The notes beneath the pieces are model-generated. The model had not been told where the DNA came from. It searched no databases and was given only the letters and a program-made list of their open reading frames with translations. This document shows, in pieces, positions 1-12,481 of a stretch of DNA of 64,000 nt. Made by a program: the position numbers and the translations under genes. Position 1 is the stretch's first letter; the number at the start of each line of letters is the position of its first letter. The stretch comes from Lithobates sylvaticus (lineage: Eukaryota; Chordata; Amphibia; Anura; Ranidae). The stretch is from the NCBI GenBank assembly GCA_028564925.1, contig CM053030.1:373638945-373702944 (forward strand). Direction: 5' to 3'.

Positions 1-270
1 CTTCGAATCCATACTAGACGCAAAGGGATCACCCCCCCCCCCAAAATGTGAAAGAGAAAATGGTGTGGGGTCCCACCGAAATCCCATACCAGGCCCTTAC
101 AAGGCCGCATGCCCTCAAAGCTCCTTGCCCCCACAAGGGCCTCTTCCCGACCAACCCTGGCTGGTGGTTGTTGGGGTCTGCGGCCGGGGGGCTTGTCGGA
201 ATTTGGAAGGGGGCCCCCAGATCCTGCCTCCTCCCTCCTATCCCTCTCATGTGAATGGGTATCCTTTTTA
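1..270. repeat. Fragment of the foldback family seen at 39.7-41.1 kb
   Basis: The CCCTTGCC...CAAGGGCCTCTTCCCGAC stretch and the following GGGGTCTGCGGCCGGGGGGCTTGTCGGAAT resemble one arm of the GC-rich palindrome at 39690-41150. The fragment is cut by the window edge, so its full extent is unknown. The short reading frames across it are shadows of GC-rich sequence. Confidence 0.6.
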
Positions 271-876
271 TTGAAAAAAAAAAAAAATAATAAAAATCGG
301 AGCTGTCTCTCCCCCTTTTTTTGATCTCTCATCTCTGAACCAGGAAAACAAATCGTTTGGCTCTCTGGATGCAATGCAGTGCTTTCCGCTGTTTCAGTTG
401 AGCTGGTAGTTTAGCTTAATGTAGTGAACTTGGTATTATGAGATGGTATCAAGTACCACAAGACAACCTGTCCCTTTCCCCTAAATATACAAAAAGTGAA
501 AGAGTCTCTAAAAAATCTCCCATTTAAACCTGCTTTCTAAAAACAAAGTAAACACATTTTTTGTGATTGGATATATATATATATATATAATTTTTCAAAA
601 TTTCAAGCTCTAAGGCAAGGTCATCCTTTTAGGATGATAGTGTTTTACACTGGAATGCTGAAAAGTAGTGCTCTCACTACACCAAACCACATGGTGGCCG
701 CAAGCGTGAGAGCTGTGTTTGGGGTGCCATTAACAATTGGCACCCGCAGTTGCCTCAGTGCAGGATACGCACACAAAATGTGCCTTTCCCGCACCAAATT
801 TTGGTGTGAACGGGCCCTTAGTTGTGGCTTTTTATATTTAATACTAACGTATTTTTTTTTTTTTTTATTATTGCAG

Positions 877-914
877 TGGGCAGACAGGTTCAGGAAAGAC
901 CTTCACAATGCTTG
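877..914 (+). CDS. kif15: kif15 internal exon 1 of 10 in window: P-loop
   Basis: This 38-nt exon encodes (Y)GQTGSGKTFTML, the kinesin P-loop that binds the phosphates of ATP. It begins after a long T tract and TTGCAG and ends at G|GTAAGC. The first base completes a Tyr codon begun in the exon left of the window, and the last G completes a Gly codon in the next exon. KIF15 is a plus-end-directed tetrameric kinesin-12 that works with Eg5 and TPX2 on spindle microtubules. In human KIF15 the P-loop is near residues 109-116, so about 107 residues lie outside the window. The gene is assigned from the combined exon series, which reads through as one kinesin-12. Confidence 0.95.
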
Positions 915-2606
915 GTAAGCAATACAATACACACAGTCTTATGGTCAAAGAAGTAAGCCTGGGCAATTCAAAAAGTTACCCTATGTTAGTTTTATTTGGT
1001 GCCTGCATTTCACCAGCGCCGTTTTTAGTGTGGTACATTTAACATCTTCATAATGCTGCAGCCGCTAGCCCCCCCCCCCCCCCCCCGGCTTGTAGTTCTC
1101 AATGAAGTTCACTGATTTCTTCCTGTCAGTGTATCTGCCATATGTTCCCTATGAGAGCCATCTTAACTGGTCTGATTTTGTGTCGGTCCAACTTTGAGAA
1201 AGGTACTGCACTACTTTGGTCCGACTTGGGCACAATTTCAGCCCACTGACTTGAATGGAAGTCACAGCCAAGTCGGATCATTATCTTAACTGCTCCGACT
1301 TGTGGCTCTGAGATTAAGTGTATGCAATGTAAAATTCCCTATAAAAAAAAAAAATAATTGCCATTCTGTTAGCTCCGATGTCTGACAGTTCTTACATGTC
1401 ATCCTGAGACCCCACCCACTTGTGACGGCACGGACCCATCATGCCCGTACAACAATAATTCAATCGCCCCCTCCAGTAAGAGCAGCTGTCACAATAGGTG
1501 CCTAGTTGCCACTACAGATTTTTATTTTTTTACTATATATATTGTCATAATAACTCTTGGGGGAGGCTTCTGAATTACGGCAGTAATTCAAATAGATTAT
1601 GCCCAAGATGAGACAAATCGCTTACTTTCCGTTTTTAGCTCTGCTACTTTTGCACAGGGGACCCCCAATCTTGCGCTTCTGTGGTCCCCTGCCTGGGCGC
1701 TTTCCTCCAACCCCCTCTAAATGCCCCTATAGCAAGCTGCTTGCTATGGGGGGCACGCATGCAGACTCGTTCCAGAGCCGTGCACTGTGTCCATTGAGGC
1801 ACAGGGTGTGGCTCAGCCCCCAGCTTGGACTGTGATTGACAGCCGCCGGAGTCAATGGCTCTTGCTGCTGCTCTCGGGCACAATGATGGCTCGAGATCAG
1901 GCAAAGATATATTGGGGGGGCTGCACACAGAAGGGTTTTTTACCTTAATGCAGGGAAATTGTTGAAGCAAAAAATCTACCTGTAAAAGGTTGTAATTAAA
2001 AAAAAAAAAAACCTAACAAACATGTTATACTTTATGCAATGGTTTTGCCCAGAGCAGCCCAGATCCTCTACTTTTTGGGTTCCCCGCTGGCAGTCCTGCC
2101 GCCCCCCCTGCCAAATGCCCCCATAGCAAGCCTTTTGTTATGGGGGCACTCAAGCATGCTTACTCCTGAGCCGCACTCCTGTTTATGAACATTGTCCATT
2201 TTTCACACACAGCGCAACTCTGCCCCGTTCTCTGCTCTTTCCTTATTGTCTCACTGGCTGTGATTGACAGCAGCAGGAGACATTGGATCCCACTGCTGTA
2301 CAAGCCAATGACCAGGGAAAGCCGCTGCCCTCATGCACATCGCTGGATCAAGGTGGGGCTCAGGTAAGTATAGGGGGGGGGGGGGGCTGCTCCCTGAATT
2401 TTTTTTTTTTTAGAATGCATTAAGGTAAAAAAAACTTCTGCCTTTAGAACCACTTTAATGAATGGGCTCATTCACTAGCCAAGAATCTGCATTTTCTGCA
2501 GTGGGTATGCACAGGTGTTTGCATTCAGACATTGCTTTTCGCATGTAACCATGCATCCGAAATGGCCCATGTAAATGAGCCTTAACACTATCCTTTTATC
2601 TCCTAG
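915..2606 (+). other. kif15 intron with MITE-like repeats
   Basis: A 1.7-kb intron. It contains a poly-C run (1070-1086), a GC-rich stretch near 1640-1880, and from about 1985 a repeat ending TTTAGAACCACTTTAA near 2458 that resembles the TTAA-flanked MITEs elsewhere in the window. The stretch 2462-2584 begins and ends with related inverted GGCTCATT/AATGAGCC motifs. No coding exon is seen. Confidence 0.6.
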
Positions 2607-2704
2607 GGCCATCTGATTCTGATAACTTTACGCATAACCTGAGAGGGGTTATTCCAAGGAGTTTCGAATATTTGTTCTCCTTAATAAATCGTGAGATAGA
2701 AAAG
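2607..2704 (+). CDS. kif15: kif15 internal exon 2: motor domain after the P-loop
   Basis: This 98-nt exon lies between TCCTAG and GTATGT and joins in phase to the previous exon (G|GG = Gly). It encodes PSDSDNFTHNLRGVIPRSFE followed by YLFSLINREIEK. The stretch around NLRGVIPRSFEYLFSLI matches KIF15/Xklp2 closely and is longer than in most other kinesin families, so it is diagnostic. It ends on a codon boundary (AAG|gt). The next intron is 17.4 kb, the largest in the window, and is filled with repeats. Confidence 0.96.
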
Positions 2705-3037
2705 GTATGTGTTTTTGCATTCTGTTATCTTATGTGAAAAATAAAAAAAATTCAGATGTGGTTCCATGAATCGATTTGCTGCACCCACCTGTAATGCATA
2801 AGCAAAGCTAACCCAATTCTCACAGTGACCTTGTCTAATTTTCTTTCACAAAGCTTCCATTTGAGTACAAACATTTGTTCGGACAGGTGCAACCCTTCTC
2901 TGGGGCTATATACTCGCTCTACAGGGGTTTACGTTCCTAGAATGGTTAGAAAACTATTTTGTGCCAATATACTAAAGCCTCAGAGAAAACCAAGTCTTAT
3001 ATGGGGGCAGTCTTTTCTGAACTCCACCGTGCCAGCA

Positions 3038-3448
3038 TTAAAGATAAACTGCAGTCTGCTCATATAATTTGCAATAAAAACATCTTTGCCATTCAGAAGC
3101 TATATACTGTGATTCTGTAATTTCCAAATAAGCTGCAGAAATCTGCATCCATTTAACTGTGGGCAGCTGATGCTGCCTGTTCACTTCCTGGATTTACACA
3201 GCTCTCATTGGCCCTCTTATGACTCATCCCCCTCCCTACCTGGCAAACTCTGACAAGAGTGAGCGAGAGAGCTGTGCATGATGTCGTAAGCCTAGACTAA
3301 TGACAAGAAACGGGAAGTTGACTGTATACAGTATTTATTGGCACAACTTCTTTGTTTTTATTTTTTTTACTATACAAAGTTAAAACGACAAGGGTAGAAG
3401 ATTTAATAGATGGAAAGATGAGAAAAACTTACTGAAGGTCCACTTTAA
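3038..3448. mobile_element. TTAA-flanked MITE
   Basis: It starts TTAAAGATAAACTGCAG and ends GGTCCACTTTAA, with TTAA at each end. The length (411 bp), absence of coding capacity and TTAAAG termini match other copies at 30736-31137, 31543-31763 and 34497-34901. TTAA targets suggest mobilisation by a piggyBac-type transposase, but that is inference. Confidence 0.55.
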
Positions 3449-4671
3449 GTAGTTCTGACAATACTTAGTCCTGGCTTATTCAGTCACGGGTGCCCTTATA
3501 GGAGTTTTATATCTTGTCTTATGCAATGGAAACTCCCCTTCATAATGTTAAAATAACTGGAGAATACAACTGTCAAAATGAGACAATCCTGAAAAGGCTG
3601 GATCAAGACAAGGGGAGAAGAGATTTTAACACCAGGTGCCTATGATTTTTGCAATACTTCAACTCTTCAACTTCAACTCTGCAGTGTGATGAAAAATCCA
3701 CCCAGTTTGGTGTGTTTATTTTTTTAACAGACTGGGAAGGTCCCAACTAAACCTCCAAATTGCTGACCTCCCCTACTGAATATACTCAATCTGTCTGTAT
3801 TTATGATCTGTACTTTGTCACTGGCCCACACAAGCCCATAAATCCAGAAGTTTTGACTTTTTTTATTGCTGCTTGCGTCTACCAAGTCAGTGACTTAATA
3901 CAGCCAGGGGAAACTGTCACATGGTATTTCACAGCACAAGTTCCTTCCCCTGTCCCCCAAGTCCTATACTGTCTGGTTATTCAGCTGCCTCTGTTCACCT
4001 ATACGTGAATTGGGTTTTGAACCACATCCGATTCTAATGACATGTGTCTCAAACCGGCTTTCTATGGAGCTGGTTCACATTTATGCGGTGCAGCGGAAGT
4101 ACGAATGCATTTTAAAGGAGTCCAGTGCATTTTTGAGCACTGCGGTGCAGTTCAGATTAGATTGTCTTCTATGGGAACACACCTGAATCTCACATCTGAT
4201 CAGTTTTGAACGCACATTTGATCTGGGGGGGGAGGTAGGGGTCCTCTCCAATCCATACCAGACTCTTAGGTCTGGTATGGAATTTGAGGGGAATCCCACA
4301 CACCATTTATTTTTTTTTTTATGGTGTGGGTGCTTTGGGTCAGGGGGGTTCTGTCAATTCCTTTTGCTGCCACATTCCTTTGCTATCTGCGTAAGCAATT
4401 TCTGACATATTTTCCTGACGAGGGGTAAAAAGGTGACCTGGGAGGGAGCTTGAGCACAGCCTGTGATTGACAACCTCAGCTCTGTTCCTGTGAGTTGTGT
4501 AAAAGGGGTTTGTGTATTTTCCTTCCAATCAGCTTTCACTTAGATCCGCAGAGTAACTTGAGCTCCCCATCTCCTCCTTTCTGGAAGCTCAGACAATCTG
4601 TACAAATTCTAGATCTTGAATGGCTGTAGAAGAGATTGCTGCAGATAAACCGGTACAACTTGTGTGGGGGA

Positions 4672-4924
4672 TTTGGCCAGGTTCACACATGTGTGGTCGC
4701 TGGTTTGTGCCTGGGGTCCAGTGCGTCCCTGTACACCGGTTCAGGTGTGATTCAGGTCCGCATTTTAGCCTGAATTTGACTGGACCCCCTTTTTTTCAAT
4801 CCAGACTGTGGCCACCCCAATCATGTGTGAACCGGCTTCATTGAGAGACAGTCACACTTGCCTGTCATGCGAATTGTATGTGGAGAAACCTGCACCCAAT
4901 TCCCATATTTGTGAACCCAGCCTT
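4672..4924. mobile_element. MITE with GGTTCACA termini
   Basis: The ends carry inverted CAGGTTCACACATGTGTG and CATATTTGTGAACCCAGCC motifs. A related unit lies at about 4070-4300. No coding capacity is seen. The boundaries are approximate because a target duplication was not identified. Confidence 0.4.
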
Positions 4925-4987
4925 AGTTTTATCTGTGTATCACCTGAGGCAAGGCTTGTACCTTCGGTATATGTCACGGTTTACAAT

Positions 4988-5390
4988 CACTTTAAGCATA
5001 GTGCTAGCATTATTGCAATCTCTGGGTATTCGTATTGAGGGATACCTAGACAACATCCTGCTGAGGAACAGTTGAAAGGTTCTGGCAGATAAGAGTTCCG
5101 GCTGTCCAGACCAAGCAGAGGTTTGGTTGAGTCCAGAAGTTGGCGCTTGGAATGACTTATGACTACAGTTTTGGAATCTAGTCATTGACTCAGCTCAAGC
5201 CGGAATATTTCCTCTCCAAGAAAAACTCTCTCTACTTTCAGGCTTGGACCCTTCAGTCCAGGAGTTGCCTGACTTTGAGCTTCTACATGAGTCCTAAGGC
5301 TGGTAGTACCCTCCTTCCAGGGGTAGACCCTTTTTCCCAGTTTCGTGCCAGACCCCTACAGAAAACATTTTGTGGGCCAAAGTAGTCCAG
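4988..5390 (+). mobile_element. DIRS-type retroelement fossil: reverse transcriptase piece
   Basis: The + strand shows a degraded reverse transcriptase of DIRS type: a YLDD-like segment (EGYLDNILL) followed by sequence resembling the LEYLG...ARVFLP...KLSLL region before the RNase H domain. DIRS elements use a tyrosine recombinase and are kin of LTR retrotransposons. This copy is short and old with several breaks, and no termini are visible. A second DIRS piece lies at about 18090-19345. Confidence 0.55.
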
Positions 5391-6037
5391 TAAATAAAAT
5401 GTTGCCCAACTACCAGCACCAAAGTGAGGGGCAGTTCAAATAAAGTCCACTAATTTACCAGTCTGTGTGGATAAACCAGAATGAAGCACTGGATACAAAA
5501 AGTAAGGGTACCGCAAGCGACCCAGATAGTATGACTAATATAAAAAAATATTTATTAACCACTTCAGCCCCGGACCAATTGTCAGCTTAAGGACCAGAGG
5601 TCTTTTTTCAATTTCGCACTGCACTACTTTAACTGGTAATTGTGCGGTCATGCAATTTTGTAACGAAACGAAATTTGCGTCCTTTTCTTCCCACAAATAG
5701 AGCTTTCTTTTGATGGTATTTGATTGCCTCTGTGATTTTTATTTTTTTGCGATATAAACGGAAAAAGAGCGAAAATTTTGAAAAAAAAAAGAGATTTTCT
5801 ACTTTTTGTTATAAAAAAAAATCTAATAAACTCAATTTTAGTCAAACATTTGGGCCAAAATGTATTCAGCCACATGTCTTTAGTAAAAAAAATGCCAATA
5901 AGCGTATATTTATTGGTTTGCGCAAAAGTTATAGCGTCTACAAACTAGAGTACATTTTCTGGAATTTACACCGCTTTTAATTTATGACTGCCTATTTCAT
6001 TTCTTGAGGTGCTAAAATGGCAGAGAAGTAAAAAACC

Positions 6038-7075
6038 CCCCCAAATGACCCCATTTTGGAAAGTAGACACCCCAAGCTATTTGCTGAGAGGCATGTTGAG
6101 CCCATTGAATATTTTTTTTTTAGTCCCAAGTGATTGAATAAAGACAAAAATAAAAAATAATTTTTTTTTTCTTCAAAAAGTTGTCACTAAATTATATATT
6201 GCTCACACATGCCATAGTTATATGTGGAATTGCACCCCAAAATACATTTTGCTGCTTCTCCTGAGTATGGGGATACCACATGTGTGGGACTTTTTGGAGC
6301 CTAGCCGCGTACGGGGCCCCGAAACCCAAGCACCGCCTTCAGGATTTCTAAGGGTGCAAATTTTTGATTTCACTCCTCACTACCTATCACAGTTTCGAAG
6401 GCCATAAAATGCCAAAATAGCACAAAACCCCCCAAATGACCCCATTTTGGAAAGTAGACACCCCAAGCTATTTGTTGAGAGGCATGGTGAGTATTTTACA
6501 GCTCTCATTTGTTTTTGAAAATGAAGAAAGTAAAGAAAAAAAATTTTTTTTTTTCTTTTTTCAATTTTCAAAACTTTGTGACAAAAAGCGACATCTGCAA
6601 AATACTCACAATACCTCTCAGCAAATAGCTTGGGGTGTCTACTTTCCAAAATGGGGTCATTTTGGGGGTTTTATGCCATCTGGGCATTCCATGGCCTCCG
6701 AAACTGTGATTGGCAGTGAGAAGTGAAATAAAAAAATTACTCCCTTAGAAAGCCTGAAGGCGGTGCTTGGTTTTTGGGGTTCCGTACGCAGCTAGGCTCC
6801 CAAAAAGTCCCACACATGTGGTATCCCCGTACTCAGGAGAAGCAACAGAATGTATTTTGGGGTGTATTTCCACATATGCCCATGACATGTTTGAGCAATA
6901 TATCATTTAGTGACAACTTTTTGTAAAAAAAAATATATATATATTTTTTTTTTTCATTATTCAATCTCTTGGGACAAAAAAAAAAAATATTTAATGGGCT
7001 CAACATTGCTCTCAGCAAATAGCTTGGGGTGTCTACTTTCCAAAATGGGGTCATTTGGGGGGGGTTTGAACTGTC
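6038..7075. repeat. Internal 1-kb palindrome in the TTAA element
   Basis: Two arms of about 500 bp are inverted around about 6545. Each arm contains the sequence GACCCCATTTTGGAAAGTAG twice (6046 and 6437 forward; about 6640 and 7030 inverted), and they share a 180-bp block containing CCACATGTGTGGGACTTTTT. Arm identity is visibly below that of the palindromes at 51-55 kb, so this one is older. Confidence 0.8.
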
Positions 7076-8321
7076 CTGGCATTTTATGCACAACATTTAG
7101 AAGCCTATGTCACACGTCACCCACTCTTCTAACCACTTGAAGACAAAGCCCTTTCTGACACTTTTTGTTTACATGAAAACATATTTTTTTTTTTTGCAAG
7201 AAAATTACGTTGAACCCCCAAACACTATATATATTGTTAAAGCAAAGGCCCTACAGATTAAAATGGTGGGTGTTGCATTTTTTTTTTTCCACACAGTATT
7301 TGCGCAGCGATTTTTCAAACGCATTTTTTGTGGAAAAAATACACTTTTTTTATTTTAATGCACTAAAACACACTATATTGCTCAAATTTTTGATGAAATA
7401 AAAAATATGATCTTAGGCCGAGTACATGGATACCAAACACGACATGCTTTAAAATTGCGCACAAACACGCAGTGGCGACAAACTACATACATTTTTAAAA
7501 GCCTTTAAAAGCCTTTACATGATACCACATTAGATTCACGGAGGAGGTCTACTGCTAAAATTACTGCCCTCGATCTGACCTTCGCGGTGATACCTCACAT
7601 GCATGCTGCAATTGCTGTTTACATATGACGCCAGACCAACGCTTGTGTACGCCTTTGCGCAAGAGAAGGGGGGGCAGGGGTGCTTTTTTTTTTTTTTTTT
7701 TTTTAGTTTTTTTTTTATTTATTTAGCTTTTTTATTCTATTTTTAAACTGTTCCTTCCATTTTTTTTCTTTGTTATGATTTTTATTGTTATCTCAGGGAA
7801 TGTAAATATCCCCTATGATAGCAATAGGCAGTGACAGGTACTCTTTTTTTGAAAAAATTGGGGTCTATTAGACCCTAGATCTTTCCTCTGCCCTCAAAGC
7901 ATCTGACCACACCAAGATTGGTGTGATAAAATGCTTTCCCAATTTCCCAATGGCGCGGTTTATATCCGGGAGGGGGGACATTCCCTCCTACTGCTTGTAA
8001 AAGCAGTCTAGAGGCTAATTACCCGCTAGAATTGCTTTTACATGAAAGCCGATCACTGGCTGAAAAGAATGATACCAAGATGATACCTAAACCTGCAGGC
8101 ATCATTCTGGTATAACCATTCAAAGTCCAGCAACATACTGGACATATATTGTAATCTTTTTTTTTTTTCATGCAGCCTCTTGGCTGAACGAAAAAAAGAG
8201 ATTGATTGGTGGGTATGCCCACCATTAGAATACCTCCCTTCATCCACCCACTTCTAATGATGGGCATACATGCACCATTTATATATGCCGATGCATGGGG
8301 GCATCCTCCCGCAAAAGTTAT

Positions 8322-8370
8322 GCCGTGTACACACGGTCGGAATTTCGACCGTATGTACGTGGCATTAGGA
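8322..8370. repeat. Short perfect-like hairpin with GCCGTGTACACACGG terminus
   Basis: The sequence reads GCCGTGTACACACGGTCGGA, then TTTCGACCGTATGTACGTGGC, nearly its own reverse complement. It resembles the GTACACAC termini of the foldback family at 39.7-41.1 kb and the fragment near 63640, and may be a minimal terminal remnant. Confidence 0.5.
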
Positions 8371-9255
8371 GCCAATCGCTCCTCCCCGCCCCCTGCTGCC
8401 CCCATGCTTCGGCACATATGCTCTTTTTTTTAACTGTGGTGGTGAAATCACCTCCTACAGCGTTGGAGTCGCGGCTTTATGTATCGTGGGAGCAAACGCT
8501 GTTGCTGTCAAGATAAATAAATCCGCGCTGCAACTGAATGGCGCACCTGAAAACAAAAAAATGCTTAACACTAAAACACAGTAAACAAAATTACATACCT
8601 GAAAAGCAAGCATGATAAAACATGATAAAACATAATAAAACATTGCAGAATAGAATGGAGTAAAAAAAGAGCAACAATAGAGAGAGAGAGAGAACAATAA
8701 AACGACAACTATTTTTGTTTTTTTTATTTTTTTGAGATTCACAGGTAAAAAAGCTCCTGACTGTTAGCGACTGAATCAAAACGCTACCACAAAAAAAATG
8801 TTAGCGATCGCAGGGATCAGGCCTGACTCTGCGAACACTGCAGTTATGTGTGCTTAGTGTTTTGTAAGTGACAGTGATCGATCGATACTGCACTTGGGTG
8901 GGCTGGGCTGGGCGGAGGGGGAAAACGCAGGTGCTAGCAGGTATCTGGGCTGATCCCGCTAACAATGCGTTTTTTTGGAACCCTAAACTGCTGGGACGCT
9001 AGTATAGATCTGATCAGATCAGATATTGATCTGTTCAGATACTATACCACTAAGGGAGGTGTATGCTTTGCGCGTGGGTGTTTGCGGTACTGGCACTAAC
9101 CTGGGGCGACGCAGACCTTATTTGACCCTAAAACCTAATTGATATCACCCGCCGGGCGATCAGGGGGTTAAACCGTTATTGGGTAATAAATGGCGGGTGC
9201 CCTGACAGTATAAAAAACAAGCTAACTAACCAGCGTCACCCGTAACAGTAATACA

Positions 9256-10075
9256 AAAAAAAACTGGTTACCTAGCGACACTAATGCAGGGATCAGAAAA
9301 ACGATCGCTTAGTGACACTGGCAAAAGGGGGTGAAAGGGTTAACTAGGGGCAATCAGGGGGTTAAACCTTTATTAGGTAATATATGGGGGTACCTGACGC
9401 TATATAAAAACCTGACGGGGAACCTAAATAACGAAATAACTAACTGGCTAACCAGCGTCACCAGTGACATTTTATACGGTGATCACTGGTGAAAGGGTTA
9501 ACTCTAGGGGCAATCAGGGGGTTAAAACCTTTATTTAGGTTGTAATATGGGGTACCTGACCTATAAACCTATTTATGAACCTATATAAACATGGCGGTTA
9601 ACCTAAAAAAAAAACTGGTTACCTAGCGACACTAATGCAGCGATCAGAAAAACGATCGCTTAGTGACACTGGCAAAAGGGGGTGAAAGGGTTAACTAGGG
9701 GCAATCAGGGGGTTAAACCTTTATTAGGTAATATATGGGGGTACCTGACGCTATATAAAAACCTGACGGGGAACCTAAATAACGAAATAACTAACTGGCT
9801 AACCAGCGTCACCAGTGACAGTTATACGGTGATTACTGGTGAAAGGGTTAACTCTAGGGGCAATCAGGGGGTTAAAACCTTTATTTAGGTTGTAATATGG
9901 GGGTACCTGACCTATAAAACTATTTATGAACCTATATAAAACATGGCGGTTAAAATAAAAAAAAATGGTTACCTAGCGACACAATGCAGCGATCAGAAAA
10001 ACGATCGCTTAGTGACACTGGCAAAAGGGGGTGAAGGGGTTAACTAGGGGCAATCAGGGGGTTAAACCTTTATTA
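9256..10075. repeat. Tandem repeat, unit about 350 bp, about 2.3 copies
   Basis: The landmark TGGTTACCTAGCGACAC recurs near 9265, 9616 and 9967, giving periods of about 350 bp. Each unit contains GATCAGAAAAACGATCGCTT, CAATCAGGGGGTTAAA and a CTGACGGGGAACCTAAATA block (the last unit is incomplete). Units differ by few changes, so the amplification looks recent relative to the host element. Confidence 0.8.
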
Positions 10076-10623
10076 GGGGGGGGGGGGTAGGGGGCTACCT
10101 AGGACCTAAAACTAACTGCCCTGACAGTTATTACAGTCACACTGACACTAAATGCAGTGATCAGTAAATAAATGATCACTGCAATTAGTGACACTGTGAC
10201 TGGGGGGGAGGGGGTGATCTGGGGGGTGATCAGGGGGTGACAGGGGGGTGTTTTGTGTGCCTAACTGTACTGGTGTCAGTGTAGTGTTGTGCACTAACCT
10301 TAACATGTTCGCCGCTCGGCGTCTCCGGTCACATAGACCGGCGCACCGAGCGTGACATCACTTCCGCCTTCCTGTCTATACAATAGACAGGAAGGGGAAG
10401 CTTTTCATTCGCCAGGAGCGATCGCGAGGGGGTGGCCAGAAACCACTGGCCGTCCCCTCGTCCCGGATCGCTCCTGAAGCGATGCCGACCGTCCCCGCCG
10501 GCGGAGGGGGGTCCGATCGGACCCCCCAACCGCCTAAAGAATGGCACGTACAGGTACGTGGTTCTGCCTGTACGTGCCATTCTGCCGACGTATATCTACA
10601 TGGGGCGGTCGGCAAGTGGTTAA

Positions 10624-11208
10624 GGACATTAAACAATTTAGCAATATATGGGGGTAAAAAAAACACCAAATCAAAAAGGTAATCCCTCCACCCAGCCCTA
10701 CATTAAAATATGTCGTTGTCATATCGATAAAATCCCAGAGTCCGGACTCTGACTGCTATCAATAAACTAGTTGCCAAGTATATTTTCACACATTGGATTA
10801 CTCTCCTGCTCTATAATTGGGAGCATTGATAAAGGGCAAATTGGTAATAAATCAATTGGGAGGAAACCAAAGCAAGAGAACCTAATGGTTGCTCATATTG
10901 CAATTAAACAGACTTCAATTCACAGCATAAATATATGGTTAGAAGCAAGCCAAGAGTAGCTAAAGTGCAAGCACTAATGGTAATACTGTTATGCTGAGCT
11001 GATAATCAAAAAAAAGATTTAGCAGAATTGGCAAGCAGGCAATAATGGATGACCCACAGAGCTGGGGTGGACAATAAGTTGGCAAACTCAGTCAATCAGA
11101 GGTCAGAACAGCTGTATTTCCATGGGGGTAATCTCACCCAGGTTTAGCCGAAGTAAGGCAGTTCTCCACTTGTCAGTCATAACAGATCACAGGAATCTTA
11201 CCCCAGCC
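10624..11208. other. Intron sequence without recognised features
   Basis: AT-rich sequence between two TTAA elements. No exon, RNA gene or clear repeat structure was seen. Confidence 0.5.
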
Positions 11209-11572
11209 TTAAAGTGGATGTAAACCCAATTTTTTTTTTTTTTTTTTTTTGATGTCATAATGTAGAGAATACGGTTTCCTTTCATTTGAGCCCAGTCTTG
11301 CCACACAAATTTACTCGAGGCCTGAGCAATCCTCTTTTATTGTTTAGTTAGAGAAATCTTGACAAAGTCTTGAAAACTTTGTCAAAAACGCCCCCTTGCT
11401 GTGAGTGACAGGTGATTTACTTATCTCATGCACTAGCCTGAGACAGGTTATTATCAGATCACTGAATGTTCTACTCTGCCCAGCTCTGACTACATACATG
11501 TCCCCAAGACTTTGTCAAGTTTTCAAGACTTTGCCAAGATTTCTCTAACTGAACAATAAAAGATTGACTTAA
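11209..11572. mobile_element. TTAA-flanked MITE with a nested inverted repeat
   Basis: It starts TTAAAGTGGATGTAAACCC, like other copies in the window, and the next TTAA is at 11569. Inside, about 11328-11568 is bounded by inverted repeats of about 50 bp containing AGAGAAATCTTGACAAAGTC and its reverse complement. This could be one MITE with long terminal repeats nested in another. Confidence 0.5.
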
Positions 11573-11629
11573 AGCGGAGTTCCACCCAAAAATGTAACTT
11601 CTGCTTTAATCCCGAAGCTACCATATCTG

Positions 11630-11815
11630 CTCCTAAGGTGTCACAGGACTGGTGCCAGGAGCTCGCTGACTTCTTTGTCTCTAAGGTTCAGACCATTAGA
11701 CAACATTTCCAGGCCAGAGACTGTGCAAGAGGACACTGGCCACACAGAGATGGCCCCTGGATTGACCGGCTTCCAACCGGTGACCGCTACACAGGTGGTT
11801 GAGGTAATTGCTTTG
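11630..11815 (+). mobile_element. LINE fragment (endonuclease-RT linker region)
   Basis: One frame reads CQELADFFVSKVQTIRQHFQ, matching the LxxFFxxKIxxIR motif between endonuclease and reverse transcriptase in L2/CR1/Rex-type LINEs. Another frame shortly downstream reads GFQPVTATQVVEVI, resembling the F.PVT..EV..I motif that follows. At least one frameshift separates them. Only about 190 bp is recognisable. Confidence 0.45.
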
Positions 11816-11958
11816 TAACCATCCTCCTCTCCTCTCCTTTTTTGTCCTGCCGGGCTGCTTAAAAAAAATCTGCTGCCCTCTTGGCCCCCTTAATTGGGGA
11901 GATAATCAACTGCTGCTAGTCCCTGGGTTTGGTTTTTAGCTGAAATTTGAGGATAATT

Positions 11959-11962
<4 letters not shown>

Positions 11963-11994
<32 letters not shown>

Positions 11995-12014
11995 TTGTGT
12001 GTGTGTGTGTGTGT
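11963..12014. repeat. (TG)n microsatellite
   Basis: TG dinucleotides in two runs interrupted by GATTG. Another GT array lies at 34070-34100. Confidence 0.9.
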
Positions 12015-12481
12015 GGTAAAGCTATTATATTCTTGCTTCCAGGAATGGTCTGTGCCAGTTATGTTTAGCTTATTAGTTATTGTTCAGATGTGTATGTGTA
12101 AGGATGGTAGGCTAAGTATATTAGACAGGGGAGTTTGAGAGGAGAAACCTGGAGGGATGCTGGTGAGGGAGGGGGAGGAGAGATGGGGAAGGATATATTG
12201 TCATGTTTAGGAATTAAGAGAGGAGTAGAGGCAGAAAACCCTATTCTCCACTTCAATATATATATCCCGTCTTTGTGGGATTGTGATCATAGTCTTGTCA
12301 TGATTTATTTAAAAAACATTTTGCTGCTGGAATTTCATCCAATGTCCACCTGTCCCCAGTGCCACCTGTCCCCAGTGCCACCTGTCAGTCGTCATCGTTT
12401 AAAAAAGAAAAAAAACCTGGCTGCTAACTTTTTTAGCTGGCTCCTAGATTCCAAGCAAATTTGTCAAGCCCTGATGTAATG

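Larger units (their letters stand above)
5555..10623. mobile_element. Large TTAA-flanked non-autonomous element
   Basis: The ends are TTAACCACTTCAGCCCCGG (left) and GGTCGGCAAGTGGTTAA (right), with TTAA at both ends and inverted TTAACCACTT termini. The 5.1-kb body has no transposase-like reading frame. It contains a palindrome (6038-7075), a short hairpin (about 8322-8370), T/A-rich runs and a tandem repeat (9256-10075). Partial relatives occur at 28599-29357, 32761, 35750-36643 and 50700-55882. The TTAA target is typical of piggyBac elements, but the family is not otherwise proven. Confidence 0.65.

Noticed and set aside
9256-10075. Possible CRISPR-like or satellite array
   Set aside because: Units are about 350 bp in a vertebrate intron with only about 2.3 copies; a simple tandem duplication inside a transposon explains it.
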